Assembly: GCF_900114385.1 (NCBI RefSeq)
Contig: NZ_FOSW01000012.1
Coordinates: 62,001 to 126,000 of the forward strand
Length of the DNA: 64,000 bases
Origin: Geodermatophilus ruber
Lineage (GTDB): Bacteria > Actinomycetota > Actinomycetes > Mycobacteriales > Geodermatophilaceae
Reading direction: 5' to 3'
Shown: positions 39,273 to 49,261 of the stretch, one piece after another
Numbering within the stretch: the first letter of the stretch is position 1
Layout of the letters: every line of letters begins with the position of its first letter
Notes under the pieces: model-generated
The model's database searches: none
Seen by the model: only the letters and a program-made list of their open reading frames with translations
Told to the model about the DNA's origin: nothing
Program-made: the position numbers and the translations under genes

Positions 39273-39278
39273 ACGGTA
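39273..39278 (-). promoter_or_regulatory. -10 element for MetE-like gene
   Basis: On the minus strand TACCGT is followed by seven bases and the GTG at 39265. It sits in the 25-base gap after mnmA. Confidence 0.5.
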
Positions 39279-39290
39279 GCCCGGTCGGGA

Positions 39291-40379
39291 TCAGGCCCGG
39301 ACCGGCCGCCCGGTCGCGCGCACCGTGCCCTGGCCGAGCACGAGGTCGCCGCACCCGGCGTCGGGCGAGTACAGCACCGCCGACTGCCCCGGCGCCACGC
39401 CCCGCTGCTCCTCGGCCAGCAGCAGCAGCAGCCCGCCGTCGTCGGCCGCGCGCACCTCACACGGCACCGCCGCGCCGTGCGCGCGCAGCTGCACCTCGGC
39501 GGTGCACGGCAGCGCCGGGGCCGGGCCGGTCCAGGTCGGCGGGGCGGTGCGCACCTCGGTGACCCCGGCCAGGTCGGCGGTGCCGATCGTCACCGTGCGC
39601 GACACCGGCTCGATGCCGAGCACGTAGCGGGGGCGGGAGTCGCCGACGGCGACGCCCAGCCCGCGACGCTGGCCGACGGTGAAGCCGTAGGCGCCGGCGT
39701 GCTCCCCCACGGTCGCGCCGGTGGCGGCGTCGACGACCGGCCCGGGCTGCTCCCCCAGGCGCCGGGCGAGGAAGCCGCGGGTGTCGCCGTCGGGGATGAA
39801 GCAGATGTCGTGCGAGTCCGCTTTGGTGGCCACCGCGAAGCCGCGCTCCGCGGCGATCTCCCGCACCCGCTTCTTGGTCATCGAGCCGAGCGGGAACACC
39901 GCGCCGGCCAGCTGCTCGGCGGTGAGGACGGCCAGCACGTAGGACTGGTCCTTCCCCGCGTCCACCGAGCGGCGCAGCTGCCCGTCGGCCAGCCGGGCAT
40001 GGTGCCCGGTGACGACGGCGTCGAAGCCCAGCGCCTGCGCCCGGTCCAGCACCGCGGCGAACTTGATCTTCTCGTTGCAGCGCAGGCACGGGTTGGGGGT
40101 GCGGCCGGCCGCGTACTCGGCGACGAAGTCGTCGACGACGTCCTCGGTGAACCGCTCGGCGAGGTCCCAGACGTAGAACGGGATGCCCAGCTCGTCGGCG
40201 ACCCGGCGGGCGTCGTGCGCGTCCTCCACGCTGCAGCACCCGCGCGCCCCGCTGCGCAGCGTCTGCCGGTCCGGCGAGAGCGCCAGGTGCACGCCGGTCA
40301 CGTCGTGACCGGCCTCGACGGCCAGCGCCGCGGCCACGGCGGAGTCCACCCCGCCGCTCATCGCGGCGAGCAGCCTCAT
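39291..40379 (-). CDS. mnmA: tRNA-specific 2-thiouridylase
   Basis: This 362-residue enzyme makes 2-thiouridine at the wobble position of Lys, Glu and Gln tRNAs. It shows the PP-loop [15 protein letters not shown], the first active cysteine in [21 protein letters not shown], and the second cysteine in [11 protein letters not shown]. The ATG at 40379 overlaps the cysteine desulfurase stop by four bases, so the sulfur donor and acceptor enzymes are coupled. Confidence 0.96.
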   Translation of the reverse strand: MRLLAAMSGGVDSAVAAALAVEAGHDVTGVHLALSPDRQTLRSGARGCCSVEDAHDARRVADELGIPFYVWDLAERFTEDVVDDFVAEYAAGRTPNPCLRCNEKIKFAAVLDRAQALGFDAVVTGHHARLADGQLRRSVDAGKDQSYVLAVLTAEQLAGAVFPLGSMTKKRVREIAAERGFAVATKADSHDICFIPDGDTRGFLARRLGEQPGPVVDAATGATVGEHAGAYGFTVGQRRGLGVAVGDSRPRYVLGIEPVSRTVTIGTADLAGVTEVRTAPPTWTGPAPALPCTAEVQLRAHGAAVPCEVRAADDGGLLLLLAEEQRGVAPGQSAVLYSPDAGCGDLVLGQGTVRATGRPVRA

Positions 40380-41566
40380 CGCCGGCCGAGCCCGGCCCGG
40401 CGGGCGCGCTCGACCACCGGGCCGATGACCGCGAGCACCGCGTCGACGTCGGCGTCGGTGGACGTCGCGCCGAAGGTGAACCGCAGCGAGCTGCGGGCCG
40501 TGGCCGCGTCGGCGCCGACGGCCAGCAGCACGTGGCTGGGCCGGGCGACGCCGGCGCTGCAGGCCGACCCGGTGGAGCACTCGACCCCGCGGGCGTCCAG
40601 GAGCATGAGCAGCGCGTCGCCCTCGGCACCGGGGAAGGACAGGTGCGCGTTGCCGGGCAGCCGCCCCGGCCCGCCGGCGAGGACGTCGTCCAGCGGGGCG
40701 CCGTTGAGCTGGACGTCGGGCACCCGGTCCATCACCCCGTCGACCAGCCGGTCGCGCAGCGCGGCCAGGCGGGCGGCCCGCTCCTCCCGGCCGCCGACCG
40801 CGGAGGTGGTGGCCACCTGCAGACCGACGATCGCGGCCACGTCCAGCGTGCCCGAGCGCACGTCGCGCTCCTGCCCGCCGCCGTGCAGCAGCGGCATGCA
40901 CGCGGCGTCCCGGCGCAGCAGCAGCACGCCGGCGCCCATCGGCCCGCCGAGCTTGTGGCCGGTCATGGTGAGCGCGTCGACGCCGCTGCCGGCGAAGTCG
41001 ACCGGCACCTGCCCCACCGCCTGCACCGCGTCGGTGTGCAGCGGCACCCCCACGGCGTGGGCGGCCTCGGCGAGGGCGGCCAGGTCGCTGACCGTGCCGA
41101 TCTCGTTGTTGGCCCACATGACGCTGGCCACCGCGACGTCCTCGCCGTCCCCGAGCGCCTCGGCCATCGCCTCGGGCGTCACCCGGCCGGTCGGCTCGAC
41201 CCGCAGCCAGGTGATGTCGGCTCCGTCGTGCTTGGCCAGCCACTCGACGCTGTCGAGGACGGCGTGGTGCTCGGCGGGGCTGGCCACGATCCGCCGCCGC
41301 CGGGAGTCGGCCTCCCGCCGGGCCCAGTACATGCCCTTGACGGCGAGGTTGTCGCTCTCGGTGCCCCCGCCGGTGAACAGCACCTCCGAGGGGCGGGCGC
41401 CCAGCGCCTCGGCCAGCCGCTCGCGGGACTGCTCGGCCACGCGGCGCGCGGCCCGGCCGCTGGCGTGCAGCGAGGACGGGTTCCCCACGCGCCCCAGCTG
41501 CTCGGCCATCGCGACCAGCACCTCGGGCAGCACCGGCGTCGTCGCCGCGTGGTCCAGGTACGTCAC
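40376..41566 (-). CDS. Cysteine desulfurase (NifS/IscS family)
   Basis: This 396-residue PLP enzyme releases sulfur from cysteine as a persulfide. It contains [13 protein letters not shown], the PLP lysine in [13 protein letters not shown], and the active cysteine in [18 protein letters not shown]. It is upstream of and overlaps mnmA, for which it is the likely sulfur donor. The start is GTG at 41566; the preceding in-frame residues ADERQRGVR come from a family B repeat and are excluded, since GAGGAG of that repeat is well placed as a ribosome site. Confidence 0.95.
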   Translation of the reverse strand: MTYLDHAATTPVLPEVLVAMAEQLGRVGNPSSLHASGRAARRVAEQSRERLAEALGARPSEVLFTGGGTESDNLAVKGMYWARREADSRRRRIVASPAEHHAVLDSVEWLAKHDGADITWLRVEPTGRVTPEAMAEALGDGEDVAVASVMWANNEIGTVSDLAALAEAAHAVGVPLHTDAVQAVGQVPVDFAGSGVDALTMTGHKLGGPMGAGVLLLRRDAACMPLLHGGGQERDVRSGTLDVAAIVGLQVATTSAVGGREERAARLAALRDRLVDGVMDRVPDVQLNGAPLDDVLAGGPGRLPGNAHLSFPGAEGDALLMLLDARGVECSTGSACSAGVARPSHVLLAVGADAATARSSLRFTFGATSTDADVDAVLAVIGPVVERARRAGLGRR

Positions 41567-41641
41567 CCGCACTCCTCGCTGGCGCTCGTCGGCCATGTGC
41601 CCGTCATGTTCTGCTCCTGCGCGACCTCACCCGCTCGGTCA
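41567..41641 (-). repeat. Family B repeat, copy 3 (exactly between MFS gene and cysteine desulfurase)
   Basis: On the minus strand it begins at the MFS stop with TGACCGAGCGGGTGAGG and ends GGCCGACGAGCGCCAGCGAG-GAGTGCGG before the GTG. The 3' half is nearly identical to copy 2; the 5' half has diverged. Confidence 0.75.
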
Positions 41642-43048
41642 CGTCGCCAGGGTAGTCGCGGGTTGCGGGCCGCCCGCCGCTCCCACCGGGGCAGCGGCCC
41701 GCGGGGCCACCACGGCGCCCAGCACGGCGAGAGCGGTGAGCACGACGGCGGCGACGACGACCGCGACCGAGAGCGGCAGCAGCGCGGCGGTCGCCGCGGC
41801 GACGAGCACGCCCACCAGGCCGACGCACAGCGCCGAGCCGGTCACGTCGGCGATCTGGAAGGCGGCCGAGTCCGCGCCCCGCCGGTGCTCGGGGGACTGC
41901 TCGAGCAGCAGCACACCGACGCTGGGCATGCCCAGCCCCATGCCCAGCCCGGCCACCGCCCAGGTCAGGTAGGCCGGCCAGCCGCCCACCCCGGGGACGG
42001 CGACGAGCGCACTGGCTGCCACGCCGGTGGCCAGCAGCACGAAACCGGCGCGCAGCAGCCGCCCGCGGGAGACCTGCGGACGGCGACCCTGCAGCTGGGA
42101 GGCGATCGCCCAGCCGACCGCGCCGGCGGTGAGCGGGATCCCCGCCGTCGTGGGGCTGTAGCCGTGCAGCTGGGTGAGCGCCAGCGGCAGCAGCACGTCC
42201 ATCCCGAAGAACGCTCCGGCCAGCAGACCACGGGCACCGACGACGGCGGGCAGCCCCGCCCGCGCGCGGGCGACGCCGGGCGGCAGCAGCCGGCGCAGCC
42301 CGCCCGCCAGCGCGGCGAGCCCGGCCGCGGCGAGCGCCACCGAGGCGAGATCCAGCCGCTGGCCGGCCGCCTGCAGGGCGCCGATGCCGAGACCGGCCAG
42401 CCCGGCCCACAGCGGGCCGAGGGCGACGCGGGAGGCCGACGGCGCGGGCGCGGCCAGGCCGCGCAGTGCCGGCAGCACCAGCAGCAGGCTCGCCGCGACC
42501 AGCGGCAGGAGGCCGAGGAAGACCCAGCGCCAACTGGCGTGGGTGGTGACCAGCCCGGCGACCAGCGGCCCCACCAGCGCCGGGAGCACCCAGGCCGCGG
42601 AGATGGCACCGAACAGGCGCGGCCGCAGCGCCCCGTCGTAGGCCTGGCCGGCGACCACGTACAGCGAGACTGCGATCAGCCCGCCGCCCAGGCCCTGGAC
42701 CGCCCGGGCGGCCACGAGCGGCGCCATGCTCCCGGCCAGCCCCGCGGCCAGCAGGCCGGCGGCGAACACCCCGCCCCCGGCGACCAGCGCCGTCCGCGGG
42801 CCGCGCCGGTCCCCCAGGTCGCCGCCCATCACCATCCCGACGACCGAGGCGACCAGGTAGGCGCTGAACGGCCAGCCGTACCAGGCCAGCCCGTCGAGCT
42901 CGGCCACCACCGTCGGCATCGCCGTCCCCACGGCCATCGCCTCGAAGGCGATGAACGTGACGAGCAGCAGCAGCCCGGCAGTCGGCAGCCGGTGCCGCCG
43001 GTCGAAGATCCCTGCGGCCGGCCGGGTGTCCACGTCCCCGCCAACCAC
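41639..43048 (-). CDS. MFS transporter (drug:H+ antiporter type)
   Basis: This 469-residue protein has about 14 hydrophobic segments. The loop 2-3 motif reads [15 protein letters not shown], and motif C-like [13 protein letters not shown] is followed by the family loop [16 protein letters not shown]. It is probably an exporter; the substrate is unknown. The start is GTG at 43048 with GGGGGAG just upstream; a GTG five codons later is an alternative. Its stop abuts the family B repeat before the cysteine desulfurase. Confidence 0.88.
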   Translation of the reverse strand: MVGGDVDTRPAAGIFDRRHRLPTAGLLLLVTFIAFEAMAVGTAMPTVVAELDGLAWYGWPFSAYLVASVVGMVMGGDLGDRRGPRTALVAGGGVFAAGLLAAGLAGSMAPLVAARAVQGLGGGLIAVSLYVVAGQAYDGALRPRLFGAISAAWVLPALVGPLVAGLVTTHASWRWVFLGLLPLVAASLLLVLPALRGLAAPAPSASRVALGPLWAGLAGLGIGALQAAGQRLDLASVALAAAGLAALAGGLRRLLPPGVARARAGLPAVVGARGLLAGAFFGMDVLLPLALTQLHGYSPTTAGIPLTAGAVGWAIASQLQGRRPQVSRGRLLRAGFVLLATGVAASALVAVPGVGGWPAYLTWAVAGLGMGLGMPSVGVLLLEQSPEHRRGADSAAFQIADVTGSALCVGLVGVLVAAATAALLPLSVAVVVAAVVLTALAVLGAVVAPRAAAPVGAAGGPQPATTLAT

Positions 43049-43081
43049 CGGCTCCCCCGTCCGCTTCCCGCCCCGGACGCG

Positions 43082-43123
43082 CGTCGGGCGCCGGCCCCCG
43101 CGGAGGGGGGCCGGCGCCCGACG
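43082..43123. terminator. Strong hairpin after etfA
   Basis: The arm CGTCGGGCGCCGGCCCCC (43082-43099) pairs over all 18 bases with 43106-43123. It lies 26 bases past the etfA stop, between etfA and the MFS gene on the same strand, and probably ends the etfBA transcript. Confidence 0.65.
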
Positions 43124-43148
43124 GATGCGGCCCGGGACGGGCCGGTGC

Positions 43149-44114
43149 TCAGCCCTTGCGGGCGGTGATCGCCTCGGTGGCGGCCGGGACGACCGTGTTC
43201 AGGTCGCCGACGATGCCGAAGTCGGCCAGCTCGAAGATCGGGGCCTCGGGGTCCTTGTTGACCGCGACGATCGTCTTGGACGTCTGCATGCCGGCCCGGT
43301 GCTGGATGGCCCCGGAGATGCCCACGGCGATGTAGAGCTGCGGGGAGACGGTCTTGCCGGTCTGCCCGACCTGGAAGGTATGCGGGTAGTAGCCCGAATC
43401 CACCGCCGCGCGGGAGGCGCCCACGGCCGCGCCGAGGGAGTCGGCCAGGCCCTCGATGATGGCGAAGTTCTCCGCCGAGGCCACCCCGCGCCCGCCGGAG
43501 ACCACGATCGCGGCCTCGGTCAGCTCCGGGCGGCTGCTCTTCTGCTCCACCACCCGGTCCACGACCTTGGTGGCCCGGGCGGCGTCGGACAGCTGCACCG
43601 CGACGGTCTCCTCCGCCGCGGCCGCCGGCGCCGGGGTGGGGGTGACCGAGTTGCCGCGCAGCGTGTAGATCGGGGTGCCGGCGGTGACCTTCGAGTGCAC
43701 GATGGTCTGCCCGGCGAAGGCCACCTGGGTGGCGGTGCCCTCGGCGGTGACCTCGGTGACGTCGGTCAGCAGCCCGCTGCCGGTCTTGACCGCCAGCCGG
43801 GCGGCGACCTCCTTGCCCTCCGGGGAGGACGGGATGACCACCGCCGCGGGCTGCTTGTCGGCGACCAGGCCGGCGAGCACCTCCGCCTTCGGCGCCACCA
43901 GGTAGTTCTCGATGTCGTCGGACTCGGCGACGTAGACCTTCACCGCGCCGTACTCGGCCAGCTGCGCACGGGCGCCGGCCGCCGCGCCCGGGGCGCCGGC
44001 CACCACCGCGGCCGGCTCGCCCAGCGCGCGGGCCGCGGTCAGCGCCTCCAGCGTGGTCTTGCGCACGCCCTCACCGGCCGGGTTGAGCTCGACCAGGACC
44101 AGGACCTCAGCCAT
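43149..44114 (-). CDS. etfA: Electron transfer flavoprotein alpha subunit
   Basis: This 321-residue FAD-binding subunit accepts electrons from acyl-CoA dehydrogenases. The C-terminal FAD domain is clear: [47 protein letters not shown] and [10 protein letters not shown]. It begins [14 protein letters not shown] after GAGGAG and follows etfB by 49 bases. No dehydrogenase partner is encoded beside it. Confidence 0.97.
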   Translation of the reverse strand: MAEVLVLVELNPAGEGVRKTTLEALTAARALGEPAAVVAGAPGAAAGARAQLAEYGAVKVYVAESDDIENYLVAPKAEVLAGLVADKQPAAVVIPSSPEGKEVAARLAVKTGSGLLTDVTEVTAEGTATQVAFAGQTIVHSKVTAGTPIYTLRGNSVTPTPAPAAAAEETVAVQLSDAARATKVVDRVVEQKSSRPELTEAAIVVSGGRGVASAENFAIIEGLADSLGAAVGASRAAVDSGYYPHTFQVGQTGKTVSPQLYIAVGISGAIQHRAGMQTSKTIVAVNKDPEAPIFELADFGIVGDLNTVVPAATEAITARKG

Positions 44115-44163
44115 GACTGTTGATCTCCTCGCAGAAAGAAGGGAAAGGCTTGATCGGCCCGGG

Positions 44164-44943
44164 TCAGACGATCTTCTGGGCGGCCAGGTAGTCGACCAGC
44201 TTCTGGCCGCCGTCGCCCTCGTCGGTGACCTTCACGCCCTCGCCCTTGGGCGGGCGGCCGGCGAAGTCCAGCACCTGGCTGGTGGCCGCACCCAGGCCGA
44301 CAGCGGAGGCATCGATGCCCAGGTCGGCCAGCGTCTTGCGCTCCACCGGCTTCTTCTTGGCCGCCATGATCCCCTTGAAGGAGGGGTAGCGCGGCTCGTT
44401 GATGGTGTCCCAGGTGGACACGATCGCCGGCAGCGGCGCCTCCAGCGCCCAGTAGCCGCCGTCGGTCTGCCGCTCCACCTTCGCCACCCCGCCCTCCACG
44501 GTCAGCTTGCGCGCCCCGGACAGCTGCGCGATCCCCAGCCGCTCGGCCAGCAGCGCCGGCATCACGCTCATCTGCGAGTCGGTCGCCTCCGCGCCGCACA
44601 GCACCAGGTCGTACTCCAGCTGCCCCAGCGCCGCGGCCAGCACCGCCGAGGTCGCCACCGCATCCGACCCGTGGATCGCCTCATCCGAGACGTGCACCGC
44701 CCGGTCCGCGCCCATCGACAGCGCCTTGCGGATCGCGTCAGCGGCCGAGTCCGGCCCCACGGTCAGGATCGTCACCTCGCCGCCCTGCGCGTCGCGCAGC
44801 TGCAGCGCCTCCTCGATGGCGTACTCGTCGATCTCGTTGACCACGTTGTCCGCCGCCCCCCGGGCGACGGTGTTGTCCGCCGGGTCCAGACTCCGCTCAC
44901 TCCCCGAGTCGGGAACCTGCTTGACCAGAACGACGATGTTCAT
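44164..44943 (-). CDS. etfB: Electron transfer flavoprotein beta subunit
   Basis: This 259-residue AMP-binding subunit has MNIVVLVKQVPDSGSERSLD, VVNEIDEYAIEEALQLRD and the ETF-beta signature around VERQTDGGYWALEAPLPAIV. It is the first gene of etfB-etfA. The promoter region contains a perfect inverted repeat (45009-45026). Confidence 0.97.
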   Translation of the reverse strand: MNIVVLVKQVPDSGSERSLDPADNTVARGAADNVVNEIDEYAIEEALQLRDAQGGEVTILTVGPDSAADAIRKALSMGADRAVHVSDEAIHGSDAVATSAVLAAALGQLEYDLVLCGAEATDSQMSVMPALLAERLGIAQLSGARKLTVEGGVAKVERQTDGGYWALEAPLPAIVSTWDTINEPRYPSFKGIMAAKKKPVERKTLADLGIDASAVGLGAATSQVLDFAGRPPKGEGVKVTDEGDGGQKLVDYLAAQKIV

Positions 44944-45008
44944 CGTCAGACCTACCTCCGCACTGGGGTCAGGGCGCGGACCTCCGCCCGCCTCGCTCCG
45001 ATAGTGGA

Positions 45009-45026
45009 CGTTACCGCCGAGTAACG
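45009..45026. promoter_or_regulatory. Inverted-repeat operator candidate upstream of etfBA
   Basis: CGTTAC (45009-45014), a six-base spacer and GTAACG (45021-45026) form a perfect 6-6-6 dyad 66 bases before the etfB start. A CACTAT -10-like sequence lies just downstream on the minus strand. TetR-type fatty-acid regulators often use dyads of this size; the regulator is not in the window. Confidence 0.45.
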
Positions 45027-45071
45027 GCGCTGCCCTCCCCAGAGCCGGTGACCCGGATCACGTGAGCGCGA

Positions 45072-46166
45072 TCACCCGGCCGGCGCGACCAGCACCGCTC
45101 GCTCGGCGGGCGTCACCGTGACCGCCGTGCCCGGGACGAGGGCCTGGCTCTCGGCGCTCGCGACGTCCACGACGACCTCCACGCCGCCGGGCAGGGCCAC
45201 CGCCAGCCGGGTCGACGCCCCCGAGAACGTGCGGGTGACCACGCGCCCCTCCCCGGCCGGGTCCGCGGCGACCAGCAGCGCCTCGGGGCGGACGAGGGCG
45301 ACCACCGGCCCGCCGGACGGCGCGGCACCGGCCACCGGACGGCGGACGCCGAGCAGCTCGACCCCGCCGCCGGCGAGCACCGCCGGCACCCGGTTCATCG
45401 TGCCGACGAACTCCGCGACGAACGCCGTCGCCGGCCGCTCGTAGAGGTCGTCGGGCGAGGCCACCTGCTCCAGCCGCCCGGCCCGCAGCACCCCCACGCG
45501 ATCGGCCACCGACAGCGCCTCGGCCTGGTCGTGGGTGACGAAGACGGTGGTGATGCCGAGCTCCAGCTGGATGCGGCGGATCTCCTCCCGCAGCTGGACC
45601 CGCACCCGGGCGTCCAGCGCCGAGAGCGGCTCGTCGAGCAGCAGGACCTGCGGCGCCACGGCCAGCGCGCGGGCCAGGGCCACCCGCTGCTGCTGCCCAC
45701 CGGAGAGCTGGTGCGGGTAGCGCCCCGCCCGGTCGGCCAGCCCCACGAGTTCCAGCAGCTCGCCCGCGCGCCGGCGCTGCTCGATCCGGCTCCGGCGGCG
45801 CACCCGCAACCCGAAGGCGACGTTCTCGGCGACGGTCAGGTTCGGGAACAGGCTGTAGGCCTGGAACACCATCCCCGTGTCCCGCTTGCTGGCCGGCACG
45901 TCGGTGACGTCCCGCCCGTCGAGCAGCACCCGGCCGGCGTCGGGGCGGTCGAAGCCGGCGATCGCCCGCAGCGCCGTCGTCTTCCCGCAGCCCGAGGGGC
46001 CCAGCAGCGCGAGCAGCTCGCCACCGGTGACGTCCAGGTCGAGCCCGTCGAGCGCGAGCACCGAGCCGTACCGGCGGGTGAGGCCCTCCAGCCGGACGCC
46101 GACTCCCGGGCGCTCGCGCAGCTCCGCGGGGGCCGTCCCGGCGGGCGCGGCAGGGAGCGTGGTCAT
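45072..46166 (-). CDS. ABC transporter ATP-binding protein (type I importer)
   Basis: This 364-residue ATPase has Walker A LLGPSGCGKTTALRAI, Q-loop FQAYSLF, signature LSGGQQQRVALARAL, Walker B VLLLDEPLSALD and switch VTHDQ. The C-terminal TOBE region (about 285-364) is typical of iron, polyamine, thiamine or phosphonate importers. The ATG at 46166 overlaps the preceding permease stop by four bases. It is the fourth gene of binding protein-permease-permease-ATPase. Confidence 0.93.
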   Translation of the reverse strand: MTTLPAAPAGTAPAELRERPGVGVRLEGLTRRYGSVLALDGLDLDVTGGELLALLGPSGCGKTTALRAIAGFDRPDAGRVLLDGRDVTDVPASKRDTGMVFQAYSLFPNLTVAENVAFGLRVRRRSRIEQRRRAGELLELVGLADRAGRYPHQLSGGQQQRVALARALAVAPQVLLLDEPLSALDARVRVQLREEIRRIQLELGITTVFVTHDQAEALSVADRVGVLRAGRLEQVASPDDLYERPATAFVAEFVGTMNRVPAVLAGGGVELLGVRRPVAGAAPSGGPVVALVRPEALLVAADPAGEGRVVTRTFSGASTRLAVALPGGVEVVVDVASAESQALVPGTAVTVTPAERAVLVAPAG

Positions 46167-47050
46167 GCGGACTCCTTCCCCGGCCGCCGGCGGTCCAGCG
46201 CGGAGATCAGCAAGAGCAGCAGCCAGGTCATCGCCAGGGAGAGCACCGAGACCGCGACCGACAGCTGCGGCTGCGACCCGGAGATCTCCAGGATCCACGT
46301 CGGGAAGGTCCGGAAGCCGAGGATCGCTGCGACGGTGAACTCACCCAGCACCAGGGCGAGGGTCAGGAAGGCGGCGTTGAGCACCGAGGTGCGCAGCACG
46401 GGCAGCACCACCGAGACCAGCACCCGCGGCCAGGAGGCGCCGAGGTTGCGGGCGGCCTCGGTGAGCGTGCGCAGGTCGGTGCCGCGCAGCCCGGCGTCCA
46501 GCGCCCGGTAGACGAACGGCAGTGCCAGCACGACGTAGACGAACACGAGGATCCACGGCAGCGACGGCCGCTGGAGGGCGAAGAACACCTCGGCCAGCGG
46601 GGTGCCGAAGAAGTGGTCCGGCGCCCAGGCCAGCACGCTGCGCACACCGACGACCAGCGCGATCGGGGGCAGCACCAGGGGCAGCAGGGTGAGCAGCTCC
46701 ACCGTCGTCCGCAGCCGAGGCAGCCGCAGCTCGACGAGGACGACCGTCGGCACCATGAGCAGCAGGGCCAGCAGCACGGTGAGGCTGCCGAGGGCCAGCG
46801 ACCGCCCGAAGGTCTCGGCGAACCCCTCCGCGGCCGGGATGCCCGTGTAGTGCTCGGCGGTCAGCCCGCCCGCGCCCCCGTCGCGGAGGGTGAACCACAG
46901 CGAGGCGCCGATCGGCACCAGGAAGTACAGGCCTGCGGCGGTGAGCACCACCCACCGCCAGGTCCCGGCGCCGCGCCGCCCGGCCCGGACCGGCATCTCC
47001 GGCGCGACGCCGCCGGCGCCGGTGACCCCGGCCGTCGACAGTGCGCTCAT
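46163..47050 (-). CDS. ABC transporter permease 2
   Basis: This 295-residue inner-membrane protein has six hydrophobic segments and the permease EAA loop EAARNLGASWPRVLVSVVLP. The first 30 residues are polar. The ATG at 47050 overlaps the stop of permease 1 (ATGA). It pairs with permease 1 to form the channel of the importer. Confidence 0.92.
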   Translation of the reverse strand: MSALSTAGVTGAGGVAPEMPVRAGRRGAGTWRWVVLTAAGLYFLVPIGASLWFTLRDGGAGGLTAEHYTGIPAAEGFAETFGRSLALGSLTVLLALLLMVPTVVLVELRLPRLRTTVELLTLLPLVLPPIALVVGVRSVLAWAPDHFFGTPLAEVFFALQRPSLPWILVFVYVVLALPFVYRALDAGLRGTDLRTLTEAARNLGASWPRVLVSVVLPVLRTSVLNAAFLTLALVLGEFTVAAILGFRTFPTWILEISGSQPQLSVAVSVLSLAMTWLLLLLISALDRRRPGKESA

Positions 47051-47973
47051 GCCAGCCACCGCTGGGTGCGCCGCTGCACCCAGGCGTAGAAGGCCATGAC
47101 CAGGCCGATGAGCACCACCATGCCCAGGGCGAGCGCCTTGCCGAGGTTCTCCGAGCCGACGACGACGTTGCTGGAGAGCGCGTCGGCGATCTGCAGGGTC
47201 ACCAGCGGGATGCTGCTGCCGACCAGCGCGCGGGCGGTGGCGTAGGCGGCGAACGCGGAGGCGAACAGCAGCATCGTCGCGCCGAGGACCGGCGGCGCCA
47301 GCACCGGACCACCGACGTAACGCCAGTACTGCCAGCCGCTGGCCCCCAGGTTGTCCGCCGCCTCGCGCCACTGCGGGCGCAGCGCCTCCAGCGCGGGCGT
47401 GATGGTCAGGACCATCAGCGGCACCAGGAAGTACAGGTAGACCAGGGCCAGGCCGGCCATCGAGTACAGCGAGAAGCCGCCCCAGCCCAGCGTGTCGGTG
47501 AGCAGGGCGGTCACGACCCCGGCGTTGCCGATGGTGGCGATGAATGCGAAGGCCAGCGGGACGCCCCCGAAGTTGGCCAGCACCCCCGAGGCGGTGAGCA
47601 CCAGGCGGCGCAGCAGCCGGCCGCGGCGGGCGCGCAGCACCGCGACGGCCAGTGCCAGCCCGAGCGCGGCACCGAGGACGGCGGTGATCGCCGAGAGCTG
47701 GAGGCTGCCGACGTAGGCCCGCCGGTAGGCGCCGTCGGTGATCGTCCCCAGGTTCGCCGCGGACCAGGCGTCCTCGAAGGTGACCGGGTCGGTGACCCGG
47801 AAGGCCTCCACCGAGAGGACGGCGATCGGCAGCACCAGGAACACCGCGACGTAGAGGAAGAAGGGCAGCGCGCCGAGGGCGGCGAGCAGCCCGGCGCGCC
47901 GGCCCCTCCTGCGCGGGGCCGGCGCGTCGGGCGCACCCGCCGGGCGCGCGACCGGTTCGCGGGCGGTGCTCAG
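47047..47973 (-). CDS. ABC transporter permease 1 (apparent CTG start)
   Basis: This permease is about 308 residues, with six hydrophobic segments and the EAA loop EAADNLGASGWQYWRYV. Between the binding-protein stop and the first membrane segment there is no in-frame ATG, GTG or TTG. The best start is CTG at 47973, overlapping the preceding stop as CTGA, with GGAGAT about seven bases upstream (LSTAREPVARP...). Starting at the first in-frame GTG would remove half of the first membrane helix. Otherwise normal for the family. Confidence 0.85.
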   Translation of the reverse strand: MSTAREPVARPAGAPDAPAPRRRGRRAGLLAALGALPFFLYVAVFLVLPIAVLSVEAFRVTDPVTFEDAWSAANLGTITDGAYRRAYVGSLQLSAITAVLGAALGLALAVAVLRARRGRLLRRLVLTASGVLANFGGVPLAFAFIATIGNAGVVTALLTDTLGWGGFSLYSMAGLALVYLYFLVPLMVLTITPALEALRPQWREAADNLGASGWQYWRYVGGPVLAPPVLGATMLLFASAFAAYATARALVGSSIPLVTLQIADALSSNVVVGSENLGKALALGMVVLIGLVMAFYAWVQRRTQRWLA

Positions 47974-49133
47974 CCGGAGATCTCCGCGTTCCAGCGCTCG
48001 GCGACCACCTGCTGGGCGGCGGTCTCCTGCTCCTGCGTCGGGAACTCCGCGGTGCCCTCCACCGGCGGGAGCGCCGACAGCGCGTCGGCGTCGGCGGTGC
48101 CGGCCTCCTGCATCGACGGCAGCCGCACCGGCCGCGCCCCGCCGTTGAGCCAGATGTTCTGCCCCTCGTCGCTGTAGAGGAACTCCTGCCACAGCCGCGC
48201 GGCGGCCGGGTGCGGCGCGAACGTGCTGATGGCCTGGCTGTAGTAGCCGCCGAAGAGGCCGTCGGCCGGGACGTGCACCTCCCACTCGACCCCCTGCTCG
48301 GCGAAGGTGTCGGTGAAGGAGGCGTTGAGGTAGTCCCAGTCGATGGAGATCGGCGTCTCGCCGCTCTGGATCGTGGCCGGGGTGATCTCGACCGGGTTGA
48401 AGTTGCCGGCCGCCTTGACCTGCGCGAAGAAGTCGATGCCCGGGCCGATGTCGTCGAGGCTGCCGCCGCTCGCCAGCGACGCCGCCCAGACACCCGCGAA
48501 CGCCGCGGCGGCCTGCGTCGGGTTGCCGTTGAGCGCCACCTGGCCGGCGTACTGCGGCTCGAGCAGGTCGGCGAAGGTGGTCGGGCACTCGGCGACCACC
48601 GTGGCGTTGCAGCCGATGGAGATGTAGCCGCCGTAGTCGTTGTACCAGTGGCCGTCGGCGTCCTTCTGCCCCTCGGGGATCTCGTCCCAGGTCTGCACCC
48701 GGTAGGGCGCGAGCAGGTCCTGCGCCTGCGCCTGCCGGGCGAACGCGGTGCCCAGGTCGAGCACGTCGGGCGCGCGGTCCTGCCCGCGCTGGCTGGTCAC
48801 CGCGTTGAGCTCGTCCTGGCTGGAGCCGTCCGGGGAGGCGCTGTTGATCTCGATGCCGTACTTCTCGCTGAAGGTCTTCAGCATCTCGCCGTAGTTCGCC
48901 CAGTCCGGCGGCAGCGCGATCACGTTGAGCACCCCCTCGGCCTGCGCGGCCTCGATCAGCGCCTCCATCCCGCCGAGGTCCTCGGCCGAGGTCGCCGTGG
49001 CCGCCTCGCTGCCGGCCCCTCCCCCGCCGGAGCCACCGTCGTCGGACCCGCAGGCGGCCAGGGCCAGGGTCGCGGTGACCAGCGCCGCGGCCGTCCGCAC
49101 GGTCGGGCGATTCCACAGGGTGCTGCGCTGCAC
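47970..49133 (-). CDS. ABC transporter substrate-binding lipoprotein
   Basis: This 387-residue exported binding protein has a signal with lipobox LALAAC near residue 21, a Gly/Ser-rich linker, then a family 1/8-type solute-binding fold (VLNVIALPPDWANYGEMLKT, PDVLDLGTAFARQAQAQDLL, WEVHVPADGLFGGYYSQAIS). The ligand is uncertain: iron, polyamine, thiamine and phosphonate binders share this fold. The start is GTG at 49133, five bases after GGAGGA; the alternative ATG upstream lacks a ribosome site. First gene of the importer operon. Confidence 0.9.
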   Translation of the reverse strand: MQRSTLWNRPTVRTAAALVTATLALAACGSDDGGSGGGGAGSEAATATSAEDLGGMEALIEAAQAEGVLNVIALPPDWANYGEMLKTFSEKYGIEINSASPDGSSQDELNAVTSQRGQDRAPDVLDLGTAFARQAQAQDLLAPYRVQTWDEIPEGQKDADGHWYNDYGGYISIGCNATVVAECPTTFADLLEPQYAGQVALNGNPTQAAAAFAGVWAASLASGGSLDDIGPGIDFFAQVKAAGNFNPVEITPATIQSGETPISIDWDYLNASFTDTFAEQGVEWEVHVPADGLFGGYYSQAISTFAPHPAAARLWQEFLYSDEGQNIWLNGGARPVRLPSMQEAGTADADALSALPPVEGTAEFPTQEQETAAQQVVAERWNAEISG

Positions 49134-49261
49134 GTCTCTCCTCCAGTGGTGTGCCGGCAGGGGGTGCACCGGCGGGGCAGGCTGCCGGGATCGTGGCAGA
49201 GCGGGACCGTCCGTGACGGGTCAGGAAGGCCGCCACCCGGTGACCGTCCGGGAAACGATGA

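Noticed and set aside
41567-41596. N-terminal extension [10 protein letters not shown] of the cysteine desulfurase
   Set aside because: Same repeat-derived sequence; the family begins at the YLDHAATTP segment.
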